Shown here piece by piece: positions 46,328-58,952 of a stretch of 64,000 bases of DNA. The position numbers and the translations under genes are program-made. The DNA lies in NCBI GenBank assembly GCA_002917775.1, contig KZ627152.1, forward strand, positions 340,158 to 404,157, in the 5' to 3' direction. How positions within the stretch are numbered: the first letter of the stretch is position 1; every line of letters begins with the position of its first letter. This stretch comes from Glaciozyma antarctica PI12 (Eukaryota; Basidiomycota; Microbotryomycetes; Kriegeriales; Camptobasidiaceae). The notes under the pieces are model-generated. The model did not search any database. It was not told where the DNA came from and was given only the letters and a program-made list of their open reading frames with translations.

Positions 46328-48388
46328 CTAGTCGTTCGACGCCGTGGAGACGCCGCTGGTCGAAAGAGGGGAAGCGAGGGAGAAAGGAGGGGCGAGGGAG
46401 GAGGAGGTATCGAGGTCGAGTTGAGGGAGTTGAGGAGGGGAGGAAGTGGGTGGAGAAGGGGAAGAAGTCGTTCGCAGGGGCGTCGTAGCCGTCAATCCCG
46501 CTCCCACGATCCCCCTCGGCACTGAGATCCCCTCGGACGCCTCCTCCGCCTCCTGGGGGAACGCCGAGGGCGTCGAAAGAGATCCTACGCCGGCTGCCAG
46601 GCTTCCTCCGACGAGTGCGCCGAGAGTCGATATCGATCCAGAGGGGGTGCGACGATGTGGAGTTGAGGAAAGTGAGGCGGAGCAGAGGCGAGGGGCGGTC
46701 GAAGAAGAAGGAGTGGGAGAGGAGGTGGTGAGGGCGGAAGGCGTAGGTGTCGGAGAGGACGTCTCGAGCGACGAACGAGATCCTATCGGCGCCCCAATCG
46801 CTTCCGAGAGCATCGTCGCCGTCGTCGTAGGCGTCCTAGGTACCTCGAGCGTCTCCCTCGCCGCACCCTGCGCCGACGTCTCCGCCACCACTCCCCCGCC
46901 ACTCGCAACAAGCTTGGCCGCCTCCTCAGCCTCCTTCTTCCTCCTCTCCTCGTCCTCCGCCAAACTGAGCCGCATAGCCTCCTGAATCATCATCTCCTCG
47001 AGGTCCGGCCCGACTCCCACGCCCATACTCTCGAGGTACTGCGCCATCTGCTCGTTCCGTCGCCTCGTCGCTCGTCGTCCCTCCCTCCCACTCGCCGACG
47101 GATCCAACGCAGCCGCTACTTGGGCCGCAAACCCCGGAGGAAGAGCCGTCGTGCTCATCGTGGCGTTCGCTCCGTCGCCTGCCCGACCCGAGGTGATTCC
47201 AACAGGAATGAGGCGGTCGCCGACCTGGCGGAAGACGATACGACGGTTCGCGCGACGAGCGGCGGTGGCACGGATCGCTTCGAGCTTGTTTTCCCAGTCG
47301 GGGTGGATTTGGTCTGCGAGGCGAACGGAAAGTGGGTTAGTGCGTCGAAAGTGGGGAAGAGGAGAGGAGAGCTTGCCGGTCGTTACAACTTGCTTCTCGG
47401 TGTGGGCAAAGGACTTGCGACGAGCTTTTGGTTTGAGCGCTGCTGGGACGTCGGCCGAGGATCCGGAGCTAGTCGTCACAAGCGCGTTCGTCGAAGGTCG
47501 TCCCTGGTGGTGGTGGCGCGGTCGTCAGCTCTCCCTCCCCAGTCCTCCGCACACACAGGAATAAAACTCACCTCGTCCCTCTCCCGAACGTACATGCATC
47601 CAAAGTTCAGCTCCATGCAGAAGGGGCACGCCGCTGGCTCCGATTCGAGATGAGTCGCCGTGGGATCGGCGCGCTTGATCTGTACAAAGCATTCGGTGCA
47701 GATCGGTTGGTCGCAGCAGCGCGTATGCACGAGAGATGGTGGATAATATCTGCGTCGTGAGAGGAGATAGGGCGAGAGAGGGAAGAGAGCCGGAAAGAGT
47801 CAGCAGCCTGCGCCCCCCACCTCCCGCCCAACGATTACGGACTCACAGGAAGCAAATCGGGCACTCAATCGCCCGCCCCTGGTACAACCTCGCCTGCTCC
47901 ACCTTGTTACTCCACTGTAGCCCACCCCCTCCTCCCCGCTCCATACTCTTGACGAGGTCGGCGAGCCGTTCGCGATGCAACGCCGCTGCGGCCGCTGCCA
48001 CCGCTCCCTCCTTGCTCTTCCTCGACGCCGGCGGGGAAGCAAGCTGGTTCGCTTCCGCCTCCGCGACCGCCTCCGTCGCACTCGCCAGGGCTTCACGGAT
48101 GTTCTCGGTCGCCTGAAGCTCGCCCTCGTCCAACGCCGAAACGAGCCGGGCGAGGTCCCACTCTGGCTCAAAGTCGTTCAGGCCGAGGTAGAAGGGCGCC
48201 AGTCGGCGGTCGAGGATGAGCTTCTGGACTACGGGGCGGCTGTACTCGCACAGGGCCGAGGCGTAGAGGTGCGATTGAGGGTCGAGGAAGCCGCCGTCGA
48301 CGGTGGTGTGGACTGGCTCGGACGGCGAGCGGGAGGTACGGCGGTCGGGAGTCGAGGAGGACGAGGAGGAGGACTGGTTGTTGCCCAT
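46328..48388 (-). CDS. SIP5: SIP5-like RING-type protein
   Basis: Homologue of yeast Sip5, a Snf1 kinase-interacting protein involved in glucose response. The start ATG 48388 gives [20 protein letters not shown], again a myristoylation-type N-terminus as in yeast Sip5. The conserved N-terminal segment is [20 protein letters not shown] and [20 protein letters not shown]. An atypical RING split by introns follows: [29 protein letters not shown] and FVQIKRADP, with [17 protein letters not shown]. The central part is [20 protein letters not shown] and [19 protein letters not shown], and the C-terminus is long and Ser/Thr/Pro-rich. It ends [12 protein letters not shown] at the stop 46328-46330. 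Ubiquitin-ligase activity is plausible from the RING but not shown by sequence alone. Confidence 0.88.
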
Positions 48389-48956
48389 CGTGATGGGTCG
48401 CCGAAGGGCGAGAGGTTGCTAATACCGAGCGGCGGCGATTGGGAGGTGATCCGGGGTCGTGCGCCTTCAAGGAGGAGGGAGAGGCTTGCGGGGGTGGTGG
48501 GCGTGACTGGTGTGCTCTTGTGGTCGTGTCGAGAGTCGTTTAAGTTGAGAGGGGGAGAAAGGGAGGAAAGGGAGAAGGACTCTGACCAACTCGAACGAAA
48601 GAACAAGGGTCGGACGTCGGCCTACGCAAGGTGATCTTTCTGCGTCTTTTTGGGTTCTAGCCACAGGTTCGGTCTTGTTTCTCCTCTCGCTACGAACTAT
48701 CGTATTTACCATGGTTCGTTCGCTCGGTGAAGCAGGAGAATGACCACCGAAGAGGAAAGGCCGAGGAGAAGTGCTTCCTTCAAACTCTTTTGACGGAGAA
48801 GCAGGGCCAACGCCTGCAGTAGCTTCATACTAGGTCTACGTACGAGCAGAGCCCACAAAAATGAGGAAGAGAAGAAGATTAAACGCGCCTGAGCCGAGGA
48901 GAGGACGGCGCGCGACGCCCAAACTCGTTTCTACTGCTCACCCTCCTCGCGACGAC
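48389..48956. promoter_or_regulatory. Divergent promoter region, SIP5 and the ankyrin-MYND gene
   Basis: The 568 bp lie between ATGs at 48388 (minus) and 48957 (plus). No coding frame with family similarity was found. Individual elements were not recognised. Confidence 0.5.
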
Positions 48957-50302
48957 ATGGAAGGAATGAGCGACGAGCGAATGAAGGTAAACAAGTGTAG
49001 CTCCTCTTACACCTCTCTCTAACGCGTCTGCAGGCTCTCTACGAGTCCTTCACTCAAGGAGGGCGCCCTCTCGAGGAGCTCTTAAAGACCAAGGACGCGC
49101 TCAAAGGCGCCGAAGCTCAGCGTGTACGCGGTCATGCTACTTCCTGTAAGCTCTCTCGTCCCCCTCACAGCGCGCAGAGCTGACCGCTCGAGCGCAGACG
49201 GCCTTCATCCTGCAGACTGCGCCGATTTCGAGCTCGTGGCGGCGCTCATGACGGGCAAGCGCGCCAAGCTGGAGGAGCGGTTCGAGGCGGACGTGGAAAG
49301 CTTTGGAGGAGGTGCGGAGGGGAAGGCGAAAGCGGTGACCAAGTGGGAGGACTGTGCGTGTGCTTCCTCGGAGCGTCCTGGAAGGGAGCTCACGCGTGTG
49401 TGGTTGAGCAGACAGAGACTCGCCGAACCAGCTTCCTATCTACGATATCCTCCAGGTTCGTACCCACTTCTGGCTGCGGGGGCTGGAGCTGACTGCTGCT
49501 CAGATCGGCGCGTTCAGCGAGCTCATTCGACAGCACTCGATTCGCGACGCCTACTTAGACTCGCTCTCGTACCTCATCTCCCAAGGCATCTCAGTCGAAG
49601 GCACCGACGTAGCGGGCTACACAGCCTTACAGCACTCGCTCAGCTGCACTCCCCTCTGCCACGACTTCCGCTGGTCCACCCTCCTCCTCAACGCGTCAAA
49701 GGACCCCATCGCAGCGATCAACCACCGCAATCGCTACGGCGCGACAGCGCTTCATGAAGCGGCCATGTGCTACAAGCGACCGGGAGAGGAGGAGATCCGC
49801 CTCGAAGCGATCAAGTGGGCGATGGAGCGAGGAGCGAACGTCGATAGTGCGTCCTCGCTTTCATCTGCTTTGGCTCTCGCTGACCATCTCGCAGTTCCCG
49901 ATGGAGATGGATCTACGATTCGAAGAACGGCGGCGCGCTTCTCGTCGTTTATGAACCTGTTTGCGGAGCACGATAGCGCCGTCGCGCTGGATCACGGATG
50001 CGCGTTCTGCAGGCGGGGAGGAGTTGCGGGCAAGGGGAAGGGGAAGGTTGAGACGAAGGAGGTTGGAGAGGTGAGGGCGAGTTTGCGGTGCGGGCGATGC
50101 AAGGAGAGGAGCTGTGAGTGCGGCCTTTGCGAGAGACCGGAGCTGGAGCTGATGAACTTTGTTTGTAGATTGCTCGGCGGGTTGTCAAAAGGTGAGGGAT
50201 CTCGCAAACACAGCAGTACCAGAATCTGACGTGCGACCTTCTCAGATGGATTGGCTGGCACACAAGCCTCGCTGCAAAGCTGCCGCACCGCCAGTGGCGT
50301 GA
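48957..50302 (+). CDS. Ankyrin-repeat protein with C-terminal MYND zinc finger
   Basis: Likely a protein-interaction adaptor. The start ATG 48957 gives MEGMSDERMK, then ALYESFTQGGRPLEELLKTK and GLHPADCADFELVAALMTG. Ankyrin repeats follow: AYLDSLSYLISQGISVEGTD, VAGYTALQHSLSCTPLC, INHRNRYGATALHEAAMCYK and AIKWAMERGANVD. The MYND finger is CAFCRRGGV, LRCGRCKERSYCSAGCQKMD, WLAHKPRCK, with the usual Cys and His spacing, assembled from three exons (introns at about 50114-50168 and 50191-50246). It ends AAAPPVA at TGA 50300-50302. There is no SET domain, so it is not an SMYD methyltransferase. It converges on YME1. Confidence 0.87.
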
Positions 50303-50642
50303 GGAATGGAAATTGCCCGCGAAGGACCATTCCCATTCTCTTCACGTGCGTCTTGTACTCCTTCATTCTTGCCCCCGCTCTCCCACAAGCAGCTCTACCG
50401 CTTCGCATTCTGCTCTTCTCCCCACAACGGCTCTGGCGAGTTCAAACTCAATCGCGGTCCCCCTCGCTCCCCTCCGCAACACAGCCAGCGAGCCTCTTCA
50501 AAGGCTCAGGACGTGTGAGATGCAAGGCCGAGGAGCGAGGCTACGGCGTCCTGGAAGCAGATATTGAAGCAGAGTCTCGCGCATACAGATTCACCGCACG
50601 TCAAGGAAGGAGCGAAAGTGGTGCAGTTCATTCAGTCAAATA
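50303..50642. other. Intergenic between convergent genes
   Basis: The 340 bp lie between two stop codons. No gene, repeat or RNA is seen. It should hold both 3' UTRs. Confidence 0.5.
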
Positions 50643-53600
50643 CTATAACACGTCAAGCACGTTCTTGACGATCTTCTCGCCCTTGACAACTGCAAAACCA
50701 TCAACGTCAGCTCCCATCTTAAATGCGCACCCGCACCAGACTCACCCCTCTTGACCTCATTCAAATCCAGCGTCTCGTGCTCCACCAGCGCCCTCGCCAA
50801 CCGCTCCAACTCGACCGCCTTGAGCAGCAAAAGGTCCTTCGCACGCTGCTGCGCCGCCTCGATGAGCCCTCGGATCTCCGTCTCGATCGCCGCCTGCGTC
50901 TGAGGCGAGATGGGCGCATCTCCGTCCCCGGTGTGCGCGACGGGACCGATCACGTCCGAGAAACCGAAGCGGCGGACCATGTTGGAGGCCATTGAGGTCG
51001 CGTTGGAGATGTCGCTGCTGGCGCCGTCGGTGACGCTGGGTTTGGAGGTTAGCGAAGGTGGGATAGAGAGGAGGAGAGGCCTCACTTGTCCTTGCCGTAG
51101 ATGAGCTCTTCAGCAACGCGACCTCCCATCGCGACGTCGAGCCTGCAAAGAAGACGGTTAGCAAAGCTTAGGAAGCGACGTCAAGAGCACGTACTTCGCT
51201 CGGTACTCCGACAGCGAGTGCGAGTTCTTGTCCATCTCGGGAAGCATGAGCGTGTATCCCAGAGCCATTCCGCGGGGGACGACGGTGACGGATCTGCAGA
51301 GAGGTTGCGTCAGCTGAGAGCGAACGTGGAGCTGGCAAAGCGACGAACTGAAGAGGGTAGGCGCCAGGAGTGTACAAGGCGACGAGCTGAAGATGGAGAG
51401 GCATCAGCGTAAGCGCGAGCGAGAAGACCAGTCGTACTCACCGCGTGTCCTCCCTCGTGGTAAGCGGTAGCGAGCTTGTCCTTCTCGGTAATGAAGGCGC
51501 TCTTGCGCGCAGCTCCCATCATGATCTGCGTTCGACAGGACGTCAGCATTGCTCGAACAGCGGAGAATCCCCGCGGCTCACCCTCTCCTTCGCCCACTCG
51601 AAGTGACTTGCGCGAACAGCAGGTGCGTCCTCCGCCGACGCCTTGACAGCCGCCTGCGATCACCACAACATCAGCGACGCACTCCCACGCAACAAGACTG
51701 CGAGCACGTACCTGGTTGACCAGCGCCTGAAGGTCGGCTCCTGAGAATCCAATAGTTCCGCGTGCGATCATCGAGATGTCGACCTGCTTCTTGTCATAGC
51801 CGACGTTGCGCATGTGGTGCTGAAGAATCGACATGCGGCCGCGAACATCGGGGAGGGGAACGACGATGTGGCGATCGAATCGTCCAGGGCGAACGAGGGC
51901 CTTGTCGAGGGATTCGGGAAAGTTGGTGGCTGCGGTTCCCAGAGTCAGATAAGGAGACTATTGGGGAGAGAAAAGGAACGCACCACCGATGAGGATGACG
52001 CCCTCTCCGGGGTTGAATCCGTCTAGCTCGACGAGAAGCTGGTTGAGAGTTTGCTTCGTGTAGTGAGCATCGCTGAGATCAAAGTCAAATCAGCACGCGC
52101 CCGTCCTCTACGGAAGTCATAGACACGCACCGAGGCGATCGCTTGCCTCCAATCGCGTCCAACTCGTCGATGAAGATGATCGCAGGGGCTGCCTTGCGAG
52201 CAGCAGCGAAGAGCTCTCGGATCCGGCGCGCTCCTACTCCCACGTACATCTCGTCGAACTCGGATCCTGTGAAGGAGTCAGCACTGGCTGGCAAGCACTC
52301 ACGAGGAGCGGAATGGCTCACCCGAAGCTGCGAAGAATGCGACACCGGCTTCACCAGCGACAGCACGAGCGAGAAGGGTCTTTCCGGTTCCAGGAGGTCC
52401 TAAGAGATTCGACATTAGCCTTCCTGAAGCAGTCGAAGAGAGTCCCTGAGATAAGACGTACCAGTGAGCAACACACCGCGAGGAAGACGGCCTCCAAGCT
52501 TCTCAAAACGAGTGGGGTCCTTGAGGAACTCAACGACCTCGTAAAGCTGGAGAACAGGAATCAGCAAAGCAACCTCAACCCGTCACAGCTGCTCTGAAGA
52601 CGACTGACCTCTGCCTTGGCCTCCTACACAACGAAAGACACCGTCAGCTCGAAGCTCAGAATTCCACGTCAAAGGACCGCACCTCAACACCGTGAACGTC
52701 CTTGAAGGTCGTGCCTCGTCCAGCAGCATCGGTAGCATCTGGAGCAGCGGTCGCCGTGAAGGGGGTAGTTTGCGCGTTAGCGCCGCGGAGGATTCCAGAC
52801 GAGTCGAGAAGTAGCGACAGCAGGGAGAGTCTGCGCGAGACCGTCAGCTCGCCGTCCGCTCCCTCGCGCACACCAACTTACAGTAGGAACGAGTAGAGCA
52901 AAGTGACGAACAAGAACCGCGCTGCCCTCAAGGGGAGCGGGCTCTTGGCCTCCTCGACGATAACGCGGATAGGCTCCACCGCGCTCGCTGATGCAGCAGC
53001 CGCAGAGCCCATTCCGAAAGACGGGAGACCTCCGAAACTGCCTTGCGAAACGACCTTGGCCTCTCCGCCCTTACCTCGACCCGAGGCGCCGGAGAACAGG
53101 GCCGTGACGAGAGCTGCGGGGGAGAGGACTTGGGCGGGGGTGGGCGCGATCGGGGTGGTGGGAGAGGCGGGGTTGGCGGATGCTTCGGTTGGTGCGGGAG
53201 TAGATGCGGTGGTGGGATCCAGGAGAGCTGCTCGCTTTGAAGGCGCCGTGCTGAGCTTGGCGAAGAACGCCGGGGGGTCGGCGCTCGTGCTGGCGAGTGA
53301 TGCCAGTGCCCGCAGGTAGAGCTTGAAGGCCTCGTCGTCCTTGGTCAACGGGCGTACCTGCAGTACGTGTCAGTACACCTGAGGCTGACAGCAGCATAGG
53401 GACGCACAGCTGCCTCGGCTCCCTCTGCCCAGAACTCGGTCAGCTCCTCCCATCGTCCGATGAGCTCCTCCTTGTCCTTGATCTCGCCCGACTCCATGAG
53501 TTCCCGAAAGAGCTTGAGCTGCTTCTCCACGTCCTCTGGCGCATCGGTTGCGTGCTTCCTAAGGACGGGTAGGCGGAATCGGGTGGCAAGAGAGGTGATG

Positions 53601-53949
53601 GAGAGGGATCGGTGGGGCTGGGGAGAGGCGGGAGCGGAGGGCTGAGATCGGTGCTCTAGGAGGGAGGGAGTGGCCGATGGGGAGGTGCGCGGGCGTTTGG
53701 GAGAAGGGGTCGATCGGGAGGCGGAGGAGTGGTAGCTGTGGAGGGGGATGGAAGCGATCGGGCGAGGTGCGGCTCTGCGGCTTGCTTGAGTTACGGCCTG
53801 TGCAGTGAAAGGTCAGCAGCGTTCCTGCGCATCTCCGAAAGCGAAGCTGAGACGAGAGGACGCACCGATCCGTGTTGGCACGACCTGAGCCACGCAGCCT
53901 CTTTACCGAGGGCCAACCGTGGCAGCGATGCACCAAAGGGTGCAGCCAT
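50643..53949 (-). CDS. YME1: Mitochondrial i-AAA protease
   Basis: ATP-dependent zinc protease of the inner membrane, facing the intermembrane space, that degrades unassembled proteins and lipid-transfer proteins. The start ATG 53949 ([20 protein letters not shown]) and a long Arg/Ser/Pro-rich region form the import sequence. An N-terminal helical domain follows ([20 protein letters not shown]). There is one membrane span ([14 protein letters not shown]). The AAA module shows [20 protein letters not shown], Walker [21 protein letters not shown], Walker [18 protein letters not shown] and [18 protein letters not shown]. The protease site is [19 protein letters not shown] (HExxH present), with [20 protein letters not shown] and the third metal ligand in [12 protein letters not shown]. 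It ends IVKNVLDVL at the stop 50643-50645. A single span favours Yme1 over the two-span m-AAA. Confidence 0.95.
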
Positions 53950-54177
53950 CTGCAGCTGAGCTGTTCTAGAGAGTGTTTGAGAGGTTGAGAGTGAGTCGTG
54001 GCGCGTGGTAAAGGACAAAAAGAGGTGTCGGCGAACGCGAAGCTGACGACGCTCCAACTAGTGCCCAACTTCGCTGCTTGCGACGAGATCAGAGCTGCTT
54101 CGGGCTCCTCTTGCTGACAGTGTGATAATGATATGCGATGTTACGACAAAGTAGTGCTCCTCCCGACGTCTCCAAGA

Positions 54178-57100
54178 TTACCCTCCCTTTATCCTCCTCC
54201 TCTCCCCGCCAAACAGCTCCCCGCCGAAGGATACCCCCAGTGGCAGCCTCATCGCCATACTAACGAGCGAGAAGAACAGCGGTCCCTTCCTCTCCCACTC
54301 CTTCCCCTCCTTGAACAAGAACGCCTCGCGAACCTTGAGGAGGTGCGCTTGCATCTCGAACAGCGTCGCCTCGTCGTACGATTCGAGGATCTCCTCGACG
54401 CGGTCGGCCTCGTTCTCCGGAATGGTGACGGAGAAGCGCGAGTAGTCGAGGATGTCTTGGAAGGGGAGGCTGTTGCGGTCGACGATGAAGGCGGGGATGC
54501 AGCCGGCGTAGATGGCTTCGTACGTTCGCGTCGTCCTGCAGAAGAAGATTCGTCAGGAGATGCCTTTCGGCAAGAGAGCGAGAGACGAACCATGCGGGAA
54601 TTCCTCGAGGCAGCAAGCAGAACTTGGCCGTATTGAGCGTCCCGACGTAGCGCAACCCCGGCGAGAACTTCTGGTAGAGGATCCGGCTCTTCGTCGATGC
54701 CTCCGTTCGACCGCACCCGATCCTAGTCCTCGCGACCGCTCCGAAACCCCGTACGCCGCCAGTGAAGAAGCCGAGATGCTTGCGCGAGATAATCGGGGTG
54801 ATGCTGGCGATGCTGGCGTAGCTTTCGATGAGAGCTTTCGTGTGCTTGGTGACGGCGGGGATGACGACGTCGCGGTCGGGCTTGACGCAGTGCGTGTTGT
54901 AGTCGCCGTTGACCTTCGGCGAGCGTAGAGTCGTCAGAAAGCGAACTCGAAAGATAGGAATTCCTGCACGCACCTGCCACGCGACTGCTTGACTCATCGG
55001 GGAAAGCGGAGAGCGCCCAAGAACGTCCTCGAGTCGCGGCCACCAGCCCGTACACGATCCAAAGTCATGCGTAAAGGGGATCGCGACCCTGCTGGCAGCA
55101 ATCTCGGCAGCGGCGAGCTTCGGTTCGACGAAGCCAATCGTGTCGGCGAGCTTCTTGAACGTGTTCTCCTGGAGGTAGTTGTAGTAGCATCCCTTCAGAA
55201 GGTCGTCAGCGGTAATCTCCAGCTCGTTTCGCAACGAACGCACCTGGTAGTAAGGAACGACTACAAAGTCGGCGTCCTCGATAGCGACGGTCCTATTCCG
55301 AAGCGCCTCGACGAGAAAGTGATCTCCCAAGAACGGCAACGGCGACTTGTCGAGGTTCCAGCACGCCTCGGACTTGAGGTGCTCGTCGATCGTATCGGGG
55401 AGGTCGACGACATGCGCCTGCGGCAGCTCGTCGAGGGAAGAAGCGAATGCGCGCCTCGCTCCTGGAAGAATAACGGCGTCCCAAGGAATAGCGGCTACGC
55501 GCTCGACGAGATTGACTTGCGGGGCGGGTGGAGCGCTAGTGGTGTCGTACGAGAGGCGGTCGGAGTAGGCGAGGGAGTGGAAGGGTCCTTCGGAACGAGT
55601 GTCGCCGCACCGATCTCGAGTACACTTGCAAGCGTTCGAGGCGAGGCAGACGAGAGGGGCGGAGCAGTCGATCGAGCACACGGGCAAGTCCTTGGGAGCC
55701 CAGTCGGTCGCTTCGCCTCGAGGTGGATCGCAGAGCGGGCCAGAATTGGGGCTTTCGAGCGAAGTTTGAAGAGCGACGAGAGCGTCGTGCTCGGTTCGGT
55801 AGTCGCGGCAGCGCTGGACGGAGAGGGTCGATTCGGTGAGGGAGGTGCGGCCGTCTTCGGAAGGGTAGGTGACTTGGGAGGTGATGACAGCTGCGGCAGG
55901 GCGGCAAGTCAGCAAGGGAGTCGAGCTGCGAAAATCGGAACGAACTCACGATCGTCCTTGAAGAAGTCCCAGACGTCCTTTCGTCGCCGCCCATCAGGAC
56001 AGCAGATGGGATTGACGCGCCAGAGCAACGGCCTCGCGTCGTTTCCCGGCAGCTGGAAGAGGAGCTTCTTGCTGCTCGCATACGGATCCGCGAGCGAAAG
56101 CCTGTACTTTGGCTCGTCCCGCTCGTCGATATCCTCCGTCGGCGGCAGCGTAAGCGTGAACGCCCTCGAGTCGCGATGAACGAAATCAATCGAGTACCAC
56201 TCGGCGATAGCCCTCGCGCCCGGCGTGCTCTGCTCGACGAACCGCCCTCCCTCCTCCGTCTCGATCCAAATGACGACCTCCTTCTTCCCCTCCGCCTTCC
56301 CAACGACCGTCGATGCAGGGCAGCGGAGCTGGACATCGACTTTGCCCTCGAGTCCTCGCTCGACGAGCACTTCGACGCTCTGCACGCCCTCCTTGAGCGG
56401 GATGGCGCTGACGAGTCCGAGGGGCTTTTCTGAAGCACCTGCGAGTCCGGTGGAGCAGGCGAGGGTGTAGTAGGCGCCGTCGATGATGGTCAAGAACTGC
56501 ACGTTGCAGCTCGAGAGGGCGAGGATACCTTCCTCGAGGACGGGGACTGAGGGAGGGGAGGAGCAAGTGACTGAGATTCGGGCGGAGAGGTGGAGGGCGT
56601 GAAGTCGGAGGAGAGAGGACATGTACGCTTTGAGAGCCGTCCGCACCGAGAGCGCGGGGGAGAATCCTAGGACCTTGGCCGCCGTCTTGCGCGCCGCGAG
56701 CCTGCGCGCCTCCAGCTCCTTCGCCGAGACCTTCCCCTCCTCGAGCTCGTCCTCGAGGATCTCGGCAAAAGGCGACTGGCTCCTCGCAAGCGAAATGGCC
56801 GTCTTCGCGAGCGCTGCGGTCCCTCCATCCGCCGGAGGTCCTATGACCTGAACCTCGGCGACGAACGCCATTTCGCGAACGTAGTCCTTCCTCGATGCGA
56901 GTTCGAGCATGCGAGCGCCATGAATGATGGATCTCGAGGCGTCTGCGATCGCGAGGAAGGCTTCGGTGATCTCGGGGTAGGTGTAGACTTGGATGGGGAG
57001 GTGGCCGAGTGCGGAGTGGACGATGTGGGGAATGGGGTCGAAGCGAGGACTGTACGGGTCACCGATGATGGAGTGGGCTGAGGGAAGGTGGAGGAGGAGG

Positions 57101-58520
57101 GAATGGAGGGGTTGGGTGATTGAGAAGGTCTTGAGGAGGTCTTGCGATGCTGGTGTTGACAGGCGAGAGGCGTTCCAGGCGTGCGCTCCTTCGAACTGCG
57201 CGTCGATGCCAGGGGTTAGTTAAACTCTCATCCTTATGTCGCGAACGCAAACGCACCTCTCGCCAGCCATCCCCTCTCCGCGGCACCACCAACCACGGCA
57301 TCTCGCTCCTAGCCCGCATCCTGCTTCCACCGCATCAAACCCACTTAACGCCTCCAAAATTGACCTCATCCCCTCCGTCTCGACCGACTCGCAATCCCGC
57401 GGGTTCAGTCTACACGCCGAAGGCGAGTACGCCGCAAGATGAACGATCCCCGACACGGGCGGCAGGACGATCCCTCCCGCCGTCGTCCACCCCTTGACCT
57501 TGGTCTTGCGCGACTTTCCCCCGCTCGCCTGGAGATTCGCCGCCTGTTGCGCGAGGGAGATTTCCGTGTTGGAGGGGGACGCGGAGCCCGGTTTGAGGAG
57601 GGTCGCGATGAGCTCGGAATCGCGGATGTCGCCTATGATGACGCGAAGTTGGCCGGCGCGCTTGAAGCTCTCTACGGAGCGTTCGCTGGTCGTGAAGGAC
57701 TGCGTGCGAGGGTCGGTGCCTTTGATTTTGGTGGGGAGTTGGGGACCGGGGGAAGATTTGAGGAGGTAGTTGAGCTCGGGAGTGCGGTCGACGATGTCGA
57801 GGAGGGTAATGAGGACTTCTTCGTCGTTTATGCTGTCGTCGCTGTTCCAGCTCCCTTCGTCGGCGCTCTGAGTCCCCAAGAGCATGTCCCGAATGACATG
57901 CTTCCCTAGCGAGCCGAAGCCGCCAGTCACGAGGATGTGCCGCCGTCTTCGACCTGAGAAGGACTGGTCCTGGTCGTCTGCTTCGGCGGTGAAGCTGTCG
58001 AGAGCGGTACCGTGGCCGAGGACGCGGGTCGAAGTGAGGCGGAGACGGGCGATGGGGGTGCGCTGGTCGTAGTAGGCCGGTCTTGGAGAGGGATTCGAGG
58101 TGACGATGAGCTGGTTGTTGCAAGGAATGGTCAGTGCCTGCTCTCTCGCGTAGAGTACCCTTGCCCTGCAGCGCATGAACAGCTGGACGACAGTCTGCTC
58201 TCCCCCGCACCACTTCTTCGCCAAGCAGCAGCTCAACTCACCTCGTACAAGCTACCCAGCTTGGCTCTTCTTCCTCCCCAGCCCAACCCTCCCTTGATAA
58301 CACCCAGCCCGTCGCGGACTTTCCCCAATCCATCCCCCACCGCATCCGTGACGCCCGCCTCCCAATCCGCATAATGATCGAGTCCGAGGCGTTCGCTCCA
58401 GTTGTCCTCGACGTCGTCCGAGAAGTCGACGGGGGTGTTGAGCGTCGACGAGAGGAAGTGGAGGAGGGCGAAGCAGAAGACGGCGCCGAAGACGAGCGTG
58501 AGCTTCGAGATGGGCGGCAT
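54178..58520 (-). CDS. Type II membrane protein fusing an extended-SDR epimerase-like domain to an exostosin (GT47) domain
   Basis: Probable Golgi glycosyltransferase. The start ATG 58520 gives MPPISKLTLVFGAVFCFALL, a signal anchor. The extended SDR has HILVTGGFGSLGKHVIRDML (NAD-binding GxxGxxG), IVHLAAYSPSACRLNPRDCE and PWLVVPRRGDGWRE. SIIGDPYSPRFDPIPHIVHS and AFLAIADASRSIIHGARMLE, the SDR C-terminal part, follow. A linker, a beta-rich region and a cysteine-rich module come next (CSIDCSAPLVCLASNACKCT). The exostosin domain has RVAIPFTHDFGSCTGWWPRL, GTLNTAKFCLLPRGIPAW, TTRTYEAIYAGCIPAFIVDR and LPFQDILDYSRFSVTIPENE. It ends at the stop 54178-54180. The SDR frame breaks by one base near 57332, inside the domain. 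The classical SDR YxxxK could not be confirmed, so epimerase activity is open. Confidence 0.8.
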
Positions 58521-58952
58521 TGCCGAGGGGAGGGGAACGCGCCTTTGGCGGAGATGGGGAGGGGAGTGCGCCCGGCCTGTGGCAGGAGCTCTTGGGGAGG
58601 GGTACTGGAAGGCGTGTAGGTGGCAGAGGAGTAGCTGGATGGTTTGAGCGCGAGAATTAGAAGCCTTGGCGGGGTGAGTGTCCCGTGGTTCCCGGAATGG
58701 ATGAGGACGACTTGATGAGAGTACGCGTAGTAGACAGCTGTGCTTCACTGCTGGTGGGAGAGCGTAGAACGAGAAGGCAACGCGTGAGGAGACGCGAAGG
58801 AGGTGCCTCCAGCTCGCCTCGCTTGGCAGCTCCCCCTGCTCACTTCCTAGACACCAATGCAGGAACGGAGAACGACTGATTACACCCCCAAGCACCCCCT
58901 CCCGCTCAATCCCACCCTCTGACCTCCCATCTCCCGCTCCTCGTCGAGCCTC
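58521..58952. other. Intergenic, GT47-fusion promoter and metallothionein 3' flank
   Basis: This 432-bp stretch is without a supported gene. Open frames crossing it begin at non-ATG codons and have no family similarity. Confidence 0.5.

Noticed and set aside
54178-58520. Two separate genes: SDR protein (58520-57220) and GT47 protein starting at an ATG near 57330
   Set aside because: The SDR domain clearly continues past the break (SIIGDPYSPRFDPIPHIVHS), so a split there would cut one domain in two.
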